Source: Bacillota bacterium (lineage in GTDB: Bacteria; Bacillota; Clostridia; Oscillospirales; Oscillospiraceae). From it: a stretch of 13,399 nucleotides of DNA. Location of the stretch: assembly GCA_017861415.1 (NCBI GenBank), contig JAGFXS010000054.1, positions 1 through 13,399 of the forward strand. Direction: 5' to 3'. Position 1 is the first letter of the stretch; each line of letters opens with the position of its first letter. Of the stretch, positions 1 to 7,493 are shown piece after piece. The notes below the pieces were generated by a model. It was given only the letters and a program-made list of their open reading frames with translations, made no database searches and had not been told where the DNA came from. Made by a program: the position numbers and the translations under genes.

Positions 1-1392
1 TCCCTGTTTTTCTTCATTGGCCTGCAGAAGGGACTCACCTCGGGAGACACCATCTTCGATATGAATGATGTGAACTTCCTGTTCGTCTCCCCCGTGGATC
101 AGGGCAGAATTTTGCTCTACGGCATCTTCCGTCTGGCTAAAATCTCCTTTTTGGCCTGTTTCTTTATTCTTTTTCAAAGCACAACCCTGCGTCAATTCGG
201 CATCGACGGAGGTGGCATGGTGCTGCTCCTATTGGCAGCCATGATGGGCGTCATCGCCTCCACCATCCTCTCCCTGATCATCTATATCTTCACCCACGGC
301 AGTCTCCGGAAAAAGATGACGGTGCGGATTGTAGCCGTTCTCACCTTTGTCCCCGTTGTCGCAGTACTGGCCATTACCTTCCTGAAGACCGGTGATACCT
401 TAGCCGCCCTCCAGGCCGCCGTGGCCTCACCCCTTCTTGCTTTGGTGCCCGTGGCCGGCTGGATGACAAAGGGCGCTTTTGCCCTTCTGGCGGGCAACTT
501 CACCGTGGGGGCAGGACTCTTCCTCCTCACCCTGGCAGCCTGTGGGGGCATCGTCCTCTACATCCTGCGGACAAAGCAGGACTACTACGAGGATGTGCTG
601 GTGGCAACGGAAACCGCCTTTCAGAAAAAGCTGGCCGCCGCCGAGGGAAATGTCAATGCCACGGCGGGACTCTCCTCGCGACAGGTTCGGGTTGCTCGCA
701 CCGGTGTGGGTGGCTTTGGTGCTAACGCCTTTTTCTATAAGCACCTGCGAGAGGTCTTTCGCCAGAACTACTTCGGATTCTTCGGCATTTCCAGCCTGCT
801 CATCGGCGCTGGTGCCATCATCATGGCTCTGTTCCAGAGCAAAGGAGACCCCGCCAACCTGATCATGATCCTGCAGATCCTCCTATGGATTCAAATGTTT
901 CTGGTGGGCACCGGTAAGGGCCTTCTGGAGCTGTACAGTCACCACATTTATCTGGTTCCCGCCGCGCCTCTTCAAAAGCTTTTCTGGGCCAATATGGAGG
1001 TGGTCTTCAAGACCATGCTGGAGGGTATCCTGTACCTAATCATCCCGGGCGTGATCATGGACCTGTCTTTGATTCACATCTTGATGGCCTGGCTCACCTT
1101 TGTGCTGTTCACTCTGTTTCTGCTTGGCATCAACTTCGTCACACTACGCTGGACTGGGGGACAGATGTCCCAAGGTATCCTGGTGGTGCTCTATATGTTT
1201 ATGGTACTCATCGCCCTGGCCCCCGGTTTGGCTCTTGCCCTATTTTTTGGGTTTACCATTGGCGGCGAAGCGGGAATTCTCTCCGGTCTCACCGCCTTAT
1301 CCGCTTGGGAGCTGTTGGTTGCTGTGGCTCTCCTTTGGCTTTCCCGGGGACTGCTCCACAACTGCGATATGATGATCGTTAAGCCCAAGTAA
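1..1392 (+). CDS. Putative ABC exporter membrane protein (5'-partial)
   Basis: The reading frame is open from the first base of the window, so the true start lies upstream and 463 C-terminal residues are visible. The protein is polytopic. Hydrophobic segments occur in two blocks separated by a charged cytoplasmic stretch of about 90 residues rich in K, E and A, which includes YYEDVLVATETAFQKK. The motif DVNFLFVSPVDQGRILLYG near the visible start (residues 24-42) and the overall pattern resemble the Firmicute 'putative ABC exporter' permease family, whose ATPase is usually encoded just upstream. No Walker motifs are visible here, so this would be the membrane subunit, acting in the cytoplasmic membrane on an unknown substrate. 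The frame ends at TAA, directly before a strong hairpin. The family call comes from recognition, not a search. It could be another large ABC-2-like permease. Confidence 0.72.
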   Translation, partial: SLFFFIGLQKGLTSGDTIFDMNDVNFLFVSPVDQGRILLYGIFRLAKISFLACFFILFQSTTLRQFGIDGGGMVLLLLAAMMGVIASTILSLIIYIFTHGSLRKKMTVRIVAVLTFVPVVAVLAITFLKTGDTLAALQAAVASPLLALVPVAGWMTKGAFALLAGNFTVGAGLFLLTLAACGGIVLYILRTKQDYYEDVLVATETAFQKKLAAAEGNVNATAGLSSRQVRVARTGVGGFGANAFFYKHLREVFRQNYFGFFGISSLLIGAGAIIMALFQSKGDPANLIMILQILLWIQMFLVGTGKGLLELYSHHIYLVPAAPLQKLFWANMEVVFKTMLEGILYLIIPGVIMDLSLIHILMAWLTFVLFTLFLLGINFVTLRWTGGQMSQGILVVLYMFMVLIALAPGLALALFFGFTIGGEAGILSGLTALSAWELLVAVALLWLSRGLLHNCDMMIVKPK

Positions 1393-1397
1393 CACAC

Positions 1398-1439
1398 AAA
1401 CCGCCCTTCGGAAAGCAGTTGCTTTCTGAAGGGCGGTTT
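1398..1439. terminator. Bidirectional Rho-independent terminator
   Basis: A 19-bp stem (1398-1416 with 1421-1439, one G-T pair) closes over a 4-nt loop. On the plus strand it is followed by TTTCATTTTG. It lies between the convergent exporter gene and htpG, so it probably ends transcripts from both sides. Confidence 0.88.
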
Positions 1440-1463
1440 CATTTTGTATAGGCGGATGAAATT

Positions 1464-3371
1464 TTACTGCATCAAGCTACACACCAGCTCGGTGTAACGA
1501 ACCGGGTTCTCCAAAGGCAGATCCGCAATGAGCAGGGCTTGGTTATACAGCAGCTCCGCATATTGGGCAGCCTTGTCCCGATCCGACTCATAGGCACGGC
1601 GCAGAGCAGCGAAGACGGAGGAGGCGGCATTGAGCTCCAGCACGCGGTTTGCGGTCATAGGCATGGGTGCGTTGATTTTCTTGAAATACTGCTCCATTTC
1701 AATGGATACCGGGCCGTCCGCCACTAGGCACACCGCACCGCTCTGAAGGATCTTGGAGATGCGCACAGCGCTGACCTTGTCTCCCAGTGTATCCTTCACA
1801 AAATCCAGAACCGCCTTGTGCTCCTGCTGGGCCTGTTCCACCTTGGCCTTTTCCTCCTCGGTGACGGGCAATGCCTCCTCGCTGGACACGGAGAGGAAGC
1901 GTTTGCCCTCCAACTCACCCAGTGTCTGAATAAGGAATTCATCCTCCTCGGCGGTAAGATAAAGCACCTCAAAACCGGCCTTCAGCACCCGCTCCGCCTG
2001 GGGCAGAGAGGCCGCCCGCTCCACGCTGTCCGCCACCACGTAGTAGACAAATTGCTGGGATTCCGGCAGTCTCTCCCGGTACTCGGCAAGGCTGGTGAGC
2101 TTATTTTCATGGGAGGACCAGAACAGCAGAAGGTCGGAGAGTTTATCCTTGTTGGCCCCGTAGCCACCCATAACGGAATACTTCAGCTGGATGCCGAAGG
2201 CCTCCCAGAACTTCTCATACTTTTCTCGCTCATCCTTCATGAGCCGTACAAGCTCATTCTTGATCTTCTTCTCCAAATTACCTGCAATGACCTTCAGCTG
2301 ACGGTCATGCTGGAGCATTTCCCGGGAAATATTCAGGGATACATCGGGAGAATCCACCACACCTCGGACAAAGCCAAAGTAGTCGGGAAGCAGGGCCTCG
2401 CAGCGCTCCATAATCATAACACCCGAGGAGTACAGCTGCAAACCGTGCTTATAATCGGCGGTATAGTAATCCATGGGCGCGTGTGAGGGCACATAGACTA
2501 AGGCCTTGTACTCCAGATTGCCCTCGGCGGCGATGTGGGAAACTACCAGCGGCTCCTCCCAGTCCATAAACTTCTCGCGGTAGAAGGAGTGATACTCCTC
2601 AGGGGTGACCTGACTGCGGGGGCGCTGCCACAGGGGCACCATGGAGTTGATGGTTTTAATCTCCCGGATGGTCTCATACTCGGGCTGGTAGTCCTCTCCG
2701 GCATCTTCTGGCTTTTCCTTCATCCGGCGGGACTCCATCTCCATTTTGATGGGATAGCGGATGTAATCGGAATACTTGCGGATGAGCTGAGAAAGAGTAT
2801 GGGGGCGCAGATACTGACTGTAATCTTCTTCCTCCCCATCCGTCTTGAGGCTCATGATAACATCGGTGCCGGGGGCGTCACGGTGGGCGGGCTCCATGGT
2901 ATAGCCTTCTACACCCTCGGATTCCCAGCGCCACGCCTCATCGGTACCGTAGGCCCGGGTAATCACCGTCACCTTGTCCGCCACCATGAAGGCGGAATAG
3001 AAGCCCACGCCGAACTGGCCGATGATGTCCACTTCCGCCTCGTCGGTTGCTTCGGTCTCTTGCTTGAACTGATAGGAACCGGATTTGGCGATGGTGCCCA
3101 GATTCTGCTCCAGAGACTCCTTATCCATACCGATGCCGTTATCGGATACGGTAATGGTCCGGGCAGCCTCGTCCACCTTCACCAAGATCTCAAAATCCTC
3201 CCGCCCGAGGCCCACACCTTCATCCGTGAGAGCCCGGTAGGCCAGCTTATCCACAGCATCGCTGGCGTTGGAGATAATTTCCCGCAGAAAAATCTCCTTG
3301 TGTGTATAGATGGAGTTGATCATGAGATCCATCAGCCGTTTGGACTCGGCCTTAAATTGTTTCTTTTTCAT
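1464..3371 (-). CDS. htpG: Molecular chaperone HtpG (Hsp90)
   Basis: This is a cytoplasmic ATP-dependent Hsp90 chaperone of 635 residues, the normal length for bacterial HtpG. The GHKL ATPase motifs are intact: EIFLREIISNASDAVDK at 26-42 with the catalytic Glu31 and Asn35, DNGIGM at 77-82, and GQFGVGFYSAF at 118-128. Middle and C-terminal dimerisation regions follow. There is no MEEVD tail, as expected for bacteria. The start chosen is the ATG at 3371 (MKKKQFKAES), preceded by GAGGAG with a 7-nt spacer. The frame stays open further upstream, but that extension runs antisense through the promoter, the CIRCE element and the recG end, and does not resemble Hsp90. The gene lies downstream of recG on the same strand but has its own promoter and operator, so it is probably a separate heat-inducible unit ending at the hairpin at 1398-1439. 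Confidence 0.97.
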   Translation of the reverse strand: MKKKQFKAESKRLMDLMINSIYTHKEIFLREIISNASDAVDKLAYRALTDEGVGLGREDFEILVKVDEAARTITVSDNGIGMDKESLEQNLGTIAKSGSYQFKQETEATDEAEVDIIGQFGVGFYSAFMVADKVTVITRAYGTDEAWRWESEGVEGYTMEPAHRDAPGTDVIMSLKTDGEEEDYSQYLRPHTLSQLIRKYSDYIRYPIKMEMESRRMKEKPEDAGEDYQPEYETIREIKTINSMVPLWQRPRSQVTPEEYHSFYREKFMDWEEPLVVSHIAAEGNLEYKALVYVPSHAPMDYYTADYKHGLQLYSSGVMIMERCEALLPDYFGFVRGVVDSPDVSLNISREMLQHDRQLKVIAGNLEKKIKNELVRLMKDEREKYEKFWEAFGIQLKYSVMGGYGANKDKLSDLLLFWSSHENKLTSLAEYRERLPESQQFVYYVVADSVERAASLPQAERVLKAGFEVLYLTAEEDEFLIQTLGELEGKRFLSVSSEEALPVTEEEKAKVEQAQQEHKAVLDFVKDTLGDKVSAVRISKILQSGAVCLVADGPVSIEMEQYFKKINAPMPMTANRVLELNAASSVFAALRRAYESDRDKAAQYAELLYNQALLIADLPLENPVRYTELVCSLMQ

Positions 3372-3390
3372 CCAATCACTCCTCAAAAGC

Positions 3391-3429
3391 AATAGGTTAG
3401 CACTCTCGACTACAGAGTGCCAACCTATT
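3391..3429 (-). promoter_or_regulatory. CIRCE operator (HrcA binding site) of htpG
   Basis: The plus strand reads TTAGCACTC, nine bases, then GAGTGCCAA (3397-3405 and 3415-3423). This is the CIRCE consensus TTAGCACTC-N9-GAGTGCTAA with a single mismatch. The inverted repeat extends to 15-bp arms (3391-3405 with 3415-3429). It overlaps the predicted transcription start and the -10 edge of the htpG promoter and ends about 20 bases before the start codon. HrcA is the known CIRCE repressor; its gene is not in this window. Confidence 0.93.
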
Positions 3430-3455
3430 ATGCCTTCTTTTTTAGAAAATTGCAA
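3427..3455 (-). promoter_or_regulatory. Sigma-A promoter of htpG
   Basis: On the minus strand, -35 TTGCAA (3455-3450), a 17-nt spacer, and -10 CATAAT (3432-3427). Transcription would start inside the CIRCE element, the usual arrangement for HrcA repression. Confidence 0.8.
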
Positions 3456-3471
3456 GAGGGTTTTGCAATTT
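3447..3471. repeat. 9-bp inverted repeat overlapping the htpG -35; possible recG terminator
   Basis: AAATTGCAA (3447-3455), a 7-nt loop, and TTGCAATTT (3463-3471) form a perfect inverted repeat 25 bases beyond the recG stop. On the minus strand the stem runs into TTTTCT, a weak U-tract, so it could end recG transcripts. It also contains the htpG -35 hexamer, so it could instead be a second operator. Confidence 0.5.
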
Positions 3472-3495
3472 CTTTTCACTTTTCTGCCGGATCTG

Positions 3496-5553
3496 TTAAG
3501 AAAAGCTGTCCCGGCTCTCTTCAAAGAGATGCCAAACCTTGTCTCGCAAGGGGCTGTGGCGGGGGGCTTCCAGGATGGGGTCCTCCTCCAACAGGACTTT
3601 TGCGGCCTCTTGAGCTTGACTGAGTACTCGCATATCACCGGCAAGACTGGCAATCTGAAGCTGGGGCAAGCCGTGCTGGCGAGAGCCAAAGAAATCACCG
3701 GGGCCCCGCAGACGCAGATCTTCCTCGGCGATGAGAAAGCCGTCATTGGTGGCCGCCAAGGCCCGGAGGCGCTCCCGGGCCGTCTCACCCTTACTCTCCG
3801 TTACCAAAATGCAGTAGGACGCCTCGCTGCCGCGCCCCACCCGGCCCCGAAGCTGGTGCAGCTGAGATAGTCCGAAACGTTCTGCATTTTCAATTACCAT
3901 TAGTGTGGCGTTGGGCACGTCCACCCCCACCTCGATCACCGTGGTGGAGACCAGCACCGCAATCTCCCCCCGAAGAAAGGCCGCCATCACTGCTTCCTTC
4001 TCCCGTCCCTTCATTCTGCCGTGAAGCACGGCGGTTTGGAGGTCGGGGAACACATTTTCCTGCAAGTCGCGGCCATACTCCTCGGCGGCCTTCAGCTCCA
4101 GAAGGTCCCCCTCCTCCACGGTGGGACAGACAATGTAGGTCTGGCGGCCCGCCTGAGCCTGCTTACGGATAAAACGATAAAGCCGCTGCCGCTTATCCTC
4201 TCCCATAATATAGGTGGCAACCGGAGTACGGCCGGGAGGCAACTCGTCCAACACGGACAGATCCAGCTCTCCATAGATCATCAGAGCCAGCGTCCGGGGA
4301 ATGGGGGTCGCGGACATCACCAGAACATGGGGGGTGCCCATCTCGCCCCCTTTGGCGGAAAGCGCAGCCCGCTGGCGCACGCCGAATCGGTGCTGTTCGT
4401 CGGTGATTACCAGGCCCAGGCGAGAGAATTCCACCCCCTGGGAAACCAGCGCGTGGGTACCCACCAGGAGATCGATCTCCCCGGCAGCCAGACGCTCCCG
4501 CACCCGGCGTTTTTCCACCACGGTCATGGAGCCAACCAGAAGATCCACCCGCAGACCATTGGACGCCAGCAGACCTTCCATCGTAATAAGATGCTGCCGG
4601 GCCAGAAGCTCCGTCGGGGCCATGAGCGCGCTCTGAAAGCCGTTTTGAAAGGCCAGATAGGCTCCCGCCGCGGCCACCACCGTCTTGCCCGAGCCTACAT
4701 CCCCCTGGAGTAAACGATTCATGGGTTCGCCTCGGGCCAGATCTCCTGCTAGCTCCTCCACCGCCCGGGATTGTGCCCCGGTGAGCTGGAAGGGCAGGCC
4801 CTTAGAAAAGGTAGTGAGATCCAACGCATGAAACGCTGGCGCTTTTCCCCGGCTCCGCCGGGAGCGCAGCAGGGCAAGACCCAAGCTAAGACAAAGAAGC
4901 TCTTCAAAAATCAGGCGGTGCCTGGCCAGCGCCAGGGCCTCCCAAGATTCGGGAAAATGGATGTTTCGATAGGAAAACTCCGCCTGGGCCAGCTGATACC
5001 GCCCCAAAATCTCAGGCGGCAGCACCTCGGGGATTTCCTCTGCACCGGGGAGCGCTCTCCGAATCAGCCCACCCAGCAGGGTCTGGCTCACTCCCGCCGT
5101 CAGGGGATACACCGGGATGATGCCCCCTGCCAGCCGGCCGGCCCCCAGAGGTTCCACGTAGGGATTGGTCAGCTGCCGCCGGGGGCCCTGTCCCTGTAGC
5201 CTGCCACAGAAAATATACTCCTCCCCATACCGGAGCTGCCCCGCCATATAAGGCTGATTGAAAAACGTGATGATCACCTGGGCGGTGTCATCCGCCACCT
5301 TGCCTCGGGTCAGTTCCATGCCCTGGCGGATACGGCTGGTGCGGAAACCCTCTGTTACCAGCGCCCGGAAGCAAACCAGTTCATCCTCCCCTGCAGACAA
5401 AATATCCGGGCGGAGACTGCGGTCCTCGTAGTTTCGGGGGAAGTAGCTCAGCAGATCCTCTACGGTGTAAAGTCCAAGCTTGCCCAGAGCCCGGGCGCGG
5501 GCCGGCCCGATGCCGGGGAACGTGTCCAACTTAGTATGAAGGCCCATCCCCAT
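3496..5553 (-). CDS. recG: ATP-dependent DNA helicase RecG
   Basis: RecG remodels stalled replication forks and branched recombination intermediates by double-stranded DNA translocation. The 685-residue protein is full length. An N-terminal wedge/OB region with a helix-hairpin-helix-like GIGPARARALGKLGL (14-28) is followed by two helicase lobes. Walker A GDVGSGKT is at 284-291, the DEQH box at 385-388, and SATPIPRT at 414-421. The motif VI-like QLRGRVGRG and the RecG C-terminal region (GPGDFFGSRQHGLP) lie near the end. The start at 5553 has GGGGGAG five bases upstream; a second ATG two codons in is further from that site. The gene follows spmB after 88 bases holding a promoter-like sequence, so it may be transcribed both independently and by read-through. 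htpG follows on the same strand from its own promoter. Confidence 0.97.
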   Translation of the reverse strand: MGMGLHTKLDTFPGIGPARARALGKLGLYTVEDLLSYFPRNYEDRSLRPDILSAGEDELVCFRALVTEGFRTSRIRQGMELTRGKVADDTAQVIITFFNQPYMAGQLRYGEEYIFCGRLQGQGPRRQLTNPYVEPLGAGRLAGGIIPVYPLTAGVSQTLLGGLIRRALPGAEEIPEVLPPEILGRYQLAQAEFSYRNIHFPESWEALALARHRLIFEELLCLSLGLALLRSRRSRGKAPAFHALDLTTFSKGLPFQLTGAQSRAVEELAGDLARGEPMNRLLQGDVGSGKTVVAAAGAYLAFQNGFQSALMAPTELLARQHLITMEGLLASNGLRVDLLVGSMTVVEKRRVRERLAAGEIDLLVGTHALVSQGVEFSRLGLVITDEQHRFGVRQRAALSAKGGEMGTPHVLVMSATPIPRTLALMIYGELDLSVLDELPPGRTPVATYIMGEDKRQRLYRFIRKQAQAGRQTYIVCPTVEEGDLLELKAAEEYGRDLQENVFPDLQTAVLHGRMKGREKEAVMAAFLRGEIAVLVSTTVIEVGVDVPNATLMVIENAERFGLSQLHQLRGRVGRGSEASYCILVTESKGETARERLRALAATNDGFLIAEEDLRLRGPGDFFGSRQHGLPQLQIASLAGDMRVLSQAQEAAKVLLEEDPILEAPRHSPLRDKVWHLFEESRDSFS

Positions 5554-5573
5554 CGCAACTCCCCCTTTCTACG

Positions 5574-5615
5574 TTTTATGGTGATTATGATACCATAAAA
5601 TTCGACTTCTGTGTA
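5574..5615 (-). promoter_or_regulatory. Candidate recG promoter with 27-bp dyad operator
   Basis: On the minus strand, -35 TACACA (5615-5610), a 17-nt spacer, and -10 TATCAT (5592-5587). The -10 sits inside a perfect inverted repeat, TTTTATGGT (5574-5582), nine bases, ACCATAAAA (5592-5600). The position suggests repressor control, but no regulator family is recognised. Confidence 0.5.
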
Positions 5616-5641
5616 GGGGGATACTTTGCTGCTTTTTGACG

Positions 5642-6160
5642 CTAAAAGAACAGGCGTACCGCGAAGGCCGCCGCCATAAATCCTGCCAGATCGGCGCAAA
5701 GGGCCGCAGGCACCGCATAGCGAGTTCTCCGAATGCCCGCCGCGCCAAAATACACGGCGATGGTATAAAAGGTCGTTTCCGTGGAACCCAGCATCACCGC
5801 CGCAGTGCGCCCGATGTAGGAATCCGGGCCGTAGGTGGATATGAGCTCCGCCCCCGCCCCTAGGGCCGCGCTGCCGCTGATGGGACGCACCAGCATTAAG
5901 CCCACCGTCTCCGAAGGCAGACCAAGACGATCCAACACGGGCCCCAGGGCCACCGCCGCCAGATCCAGGGCGCCTGAGGCACGAAGCATATATACCGCCG
6001 TCAAGAGTCCCACCAGGGCGGGAAAAATCCGGTATAGGATTTCCAGACCTCCGGTAGCCCCCGTGATCAGCGCATTGTAGACGTCCACTCGTCGACTCAT
6101 CCCGTATAGGGCGACTCCCGTTATGATAAGAGGCACCAGCATGGCAAAAAACAGATTCAC
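5642..6160 (-). CDS. spmB: Spore maturation protein B
   Basis: SpmB is an integral membrane protein that, with SpmA, is needed for normal dehydration of the spore core in Bacillus. The product has 172 residues, the usual length, and is mostly hydrophobic with a nucleoside-recognition (Gate)-type fold. The conserved stretches RPISGSAALGAGAEL and MLGSTETTFYTIAVYFGAAGIRR are easy to recognise. The start is a GTG at 6160, one base after the spmA stop (TAA-G-GTG), with GGAGG inside the spmA end as ribosome-binding site, which implies translational coupling. The substrate is not known for the family. The gene ends 88 bases before recG with no obvious terminator. Confidence 0.94.
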   Translation of the reverse strand: MNLFFAMLVPLIITGVALYGMSRRVDVYNALITGATGGLEILYRIFPALVGLLTAVYMLRASGALDLAAVALGPVLDRLGLPSETVGLMLVRPISGSAALGAGAELISTYGPDSYIGRTAAVMLGSTETTFYTIAVYFGAAGIRRTRYAVPAALCADLAGFMAAAFAVRLFF

Positions 6161-6161
6161 C

Positions 6162-6740
6162 TTAATCCCTCCATACCCGGGCGCAGATCTTTGCCGCGCA
6201 GATTCCCACAGTCACGGAAATGGCCGACGCTAGCCAAACGGCGGGAAGTATATCAAAAGGGGTGGCGCAGCCCGCCGCCATGCGCACCCCTGCCACCGTG
6301 GTGGGGATCAGCTGGATGGAAGCAGTGTTGCATACCACCAGCATACAAAGGCTGTCCCCGGCAACGCCGGGAGACCGCTTACTCATCCGGCGGGCTGCCT
6401 CCAGCCCTAAGGGGGTGGCCGCATTTCCCAGCCCCAGCAGATTGGCCGATACGTTTGCCGCTATGTTCCCCATCACTTCCCTGTCCTCGGCAAAATCGGG
6501 GAACAATCGCCGTAGTGCCGGTCGTAGCAGCTTGGCAATTTTATCCGCCAGCCCCGCCCGCCTCATCACTTCCATGATGCCCATCCAAAGGCAAAGGACC
6601 CCGGCCATGGAGATGCAAAGCTCCACCGCGGCCTGGGCACCCTCTAGGGTGGCGGCTGACAAAACTTCCAGCCGCCCGGTAGCTGCGGCGCAAAGAAGTG
6701 AGATGCAAACCATCCCCGTCCAGATGATTGCCATAGCCAT
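6162..6740 (-). CDS. spmA: Spore maturation protein A
   Basis: SpmA is the partner membrane protein of SpmB in spore-core dehydration. The protein has 192 residues with several hydrophobic helices. It carries the typical SpmA sequences MGIMEVMRRAGLADKIAKLL, NIAANVSANLLGLGNAATPLGL and LVVCNTASIQLIPTTV. The start ATG at 6740 is preceded by GGGGGAG with a 7-nt spacer; a second ATG two codons later is less well placed. spmA and spmB form a coupled pair. In B. subtilis they follow dacB, but here no dacB is adjacent and spmA is first in the unit, with a sigma-E-like promoter upstream. This makes expression in the mother cell during sporulation likely. Confidence 0.94.
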   Translation of the reverse strand: MAMAIIWTGMVCISLLCAAATGRLEVLSAATLEGAQAAVELCISMAGVLCLWMGIMEVMRRAGLADKIAKLLRPALRRLFPDFAEDREVMGNIAANVSANLLGLGNAATPLGLEAARRMSKRSPGVAGDSLCMLVVCNTASIQLIPTTVAGVRMAAGCATPFDILPAVWLASAISVTVGICAAKICARVWRD

Positions 6741-6789
6741 ATTGCTGCTCCCCCTTCCTTTTTTTCCTTACATTTTTTCGCTACTGAAC

Positions 6790-6818
6790 ACTATATGTTC
6801 TATTTTATTCAAAAATGC
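6790..6818 (-). promoter_or_regulatory. Sigma-E-type sporulation promoter of spmAB
   Basis: On the minus strand, GCATTTT (6818-6812), 14 nt, then CATATAGT (6797-6790). The Bacillus sigma-E consensus is about KMATATT-N14-CATACAnT, so each element has one mismatch and the spacing is exact. The start codon is 49 bases downstream. Confidence 0.62.
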
Positions 6819-6840
6819 ACCTAGACCTTGTGTGCAGCTT

Positions 6841-6874
6841 ACAAGAAACGCCAAGTTATCCTGTCGCTTCTTGT
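6841..6874. repeat. Inverted repeat in the spmA-abrB divergent region
   Basis: ACAAGAAACG (6841-6850) and CGCTTCTTGT (6865-6874) pair with one mismatch over a 14-nt loop. A further CTTGT just upstream (about 6827-6831) repeats the outer half. It lies between the two divergent promoters and could be an operator. No regulator is recognised, and I saw no convincing Spo0A box. Confidence 0.4.
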
Positions 6875-6943
6875 CACATTCTTAGTTTTCACCATTTTTT
6901 CTAAATATTTCTTCCTTTTCCCTGAATAATTTCCATTTTTTGA

Positions 6944-6971
6944 TTGACAATTTATTACTCTATGTTATAAT
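6944..6971 (+). promoter_or_regulatory. Consensus sigma-A promoter of the abrB-like gene
   Basis: TTGACA (6944-6949), 16 nt, TATAAT (6966-6971). Both hexamers match the consensus fully. The predicted start gives a leader of about 80 bases. The surrounding 6741-7058 gap is AT-rich and holds no gene. Confidence 0.88.
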
Positions 6972-7058
6972 CAGTTCAGCAAACTCGCTTTTATGTCAGC
7001 ATAGTCTAAAAGATCGATTTGCCGGTTTATAACCTGATAGCGGAAAGGATGTTGGCAA

Positions 7059-7301
7059 ATGAAATCTACAGGTATTGTTCGCAGAGTGGATGAACTAGGT
7101 CGGATCGTACTGCCTATCGAGCTGCGCCGGACACTGAACATCGCAGAAAAGGACTCCCTAGAAATTTACGTAGACGGCCCCTCCATCGTACTAAAAAAAT
7201 ATCAGCCTGCTTGTATTTTTTGCGACGGAGCTAAAGATGTCATCAACTTCAAAGGGAAGAACATTTGCACTGTCTGCCTCCAGGAGCTCTCTCAAGTCTA
7301 A
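7059..7301 (+). CDS. abrB: AbrB-family transition-state regulator with C-terminal four-Cys motif
   Basis: This 80-residue DNA-binding protein has an N-terminal swapped-hairpin AbrB/SpoVT domain (residues 1-48) that is nearly the same as B. subtilis AbrB by recall: MKSTGIVRRVDELGRIVLPI, then ELRRTLNI and LEIYVD. The C-terminus differs. It carries C52-x2-C55 and C70-x2-C73, which could bind zinc, in place of the longer AbrB multimerisation tail. AbrB proteins repress stationary-phase and sporulation genes in Bacillus; the target set here is unknown. The start follows AAAGGA with a suitable spacer. The gene is driven by a consensus promoter, is divergent from spmA and convergent with rsmI. The rsmI-abrB convergence matches the yabC-abrB order of B. 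subtilis, which supports the name. Confidence 0.9.
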   Translation: MKSTGIVRRVDELGRIVLPIELRRTLNIAEKDSLEIYVDGPSIVLKKYQPACIFCDGAKDVINFKGKNICTVCLQELSQV

Positions 7302-7304
7302 AAT

Positions 7305-7325
7305 CGGCAGGCACCCCCCCTGCCG
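7305..7325 (+). repeat. Short hairpin directly after abrB stop
   Basis: CGGCAGG (7305-7311) pairs with CCTGCCG (7319-7325) over a C-rich 7-nt loop. It has no U-tract, so it is not a terminator by itself. Its arms are also complementary to the short stem at 7384-7400. Confidence 0.5.
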
Positions 7326-7341
7326 GACATCTGTCTCAAAC

Positions 7342-7408
7342 CAGAAGGACGCCCTCCCCGCTAAGGTGCGGGGAGGGCGTCCTTCTGCCTATTCGGCAGA
7401 GATTTTTT
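7342..7408 (+). terminator. Overlapping terminator hairpins after abrB
   Basis: A perfect 20-bp GC-rich stem (7342-7361 with 7368-7387, loop TAAGGT) is followed by a shorter stem, TCTGCC (7384-7389) with GGCAGA (7395-7400), and then a T6 run (7403-7408). The two stems share bases 7384-7387, so they compete. The short one with its U-tract is the canonical terminator. The long one may also halt rsmI transcripts from the other side. Confidence 0.85.
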
Positions 7409-7447
7409 CATTAATAGCGTGAAAATTTCCTATACTTTTCGTATTTC

Positions 7448-7480
7448 TTTTCCTTTTGTACAGGGTGCACAAAAGGAAAA
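7448..7480. repeat. 33-nt near-perfect palindrome between abrB and rsmI
   Basis: TTTTCCTTTTGT (7448-7459) pairs with ACAAAAGGAAAA (7469-7480). After one mismatch there are two further inner pairs. No U-tract follows on either strand, so it is not a standard terminator. Function unknown; it could be a protein-binding dyad or a 3'-end RNA structure of rsmI. Confidence 0.75.
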
Positions 7481-7493
7481 TTTATCATATTAT

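Noticed and set aside
2535..3395. 286-codon plus-strand open frame across htpG
   Set aside because: Antisense shadow of the conserved Hsp90 ATPase domain, without a plausible ribosome-binding site or recognisable domain.
3372..3788. N-terminal extension of htpG back to 3788
   Set aside because: It would run out of frame through the recG end, the promoter and the CIRCE element. HtpG homology and the GAGGAG site both point to the ATG at 3371.
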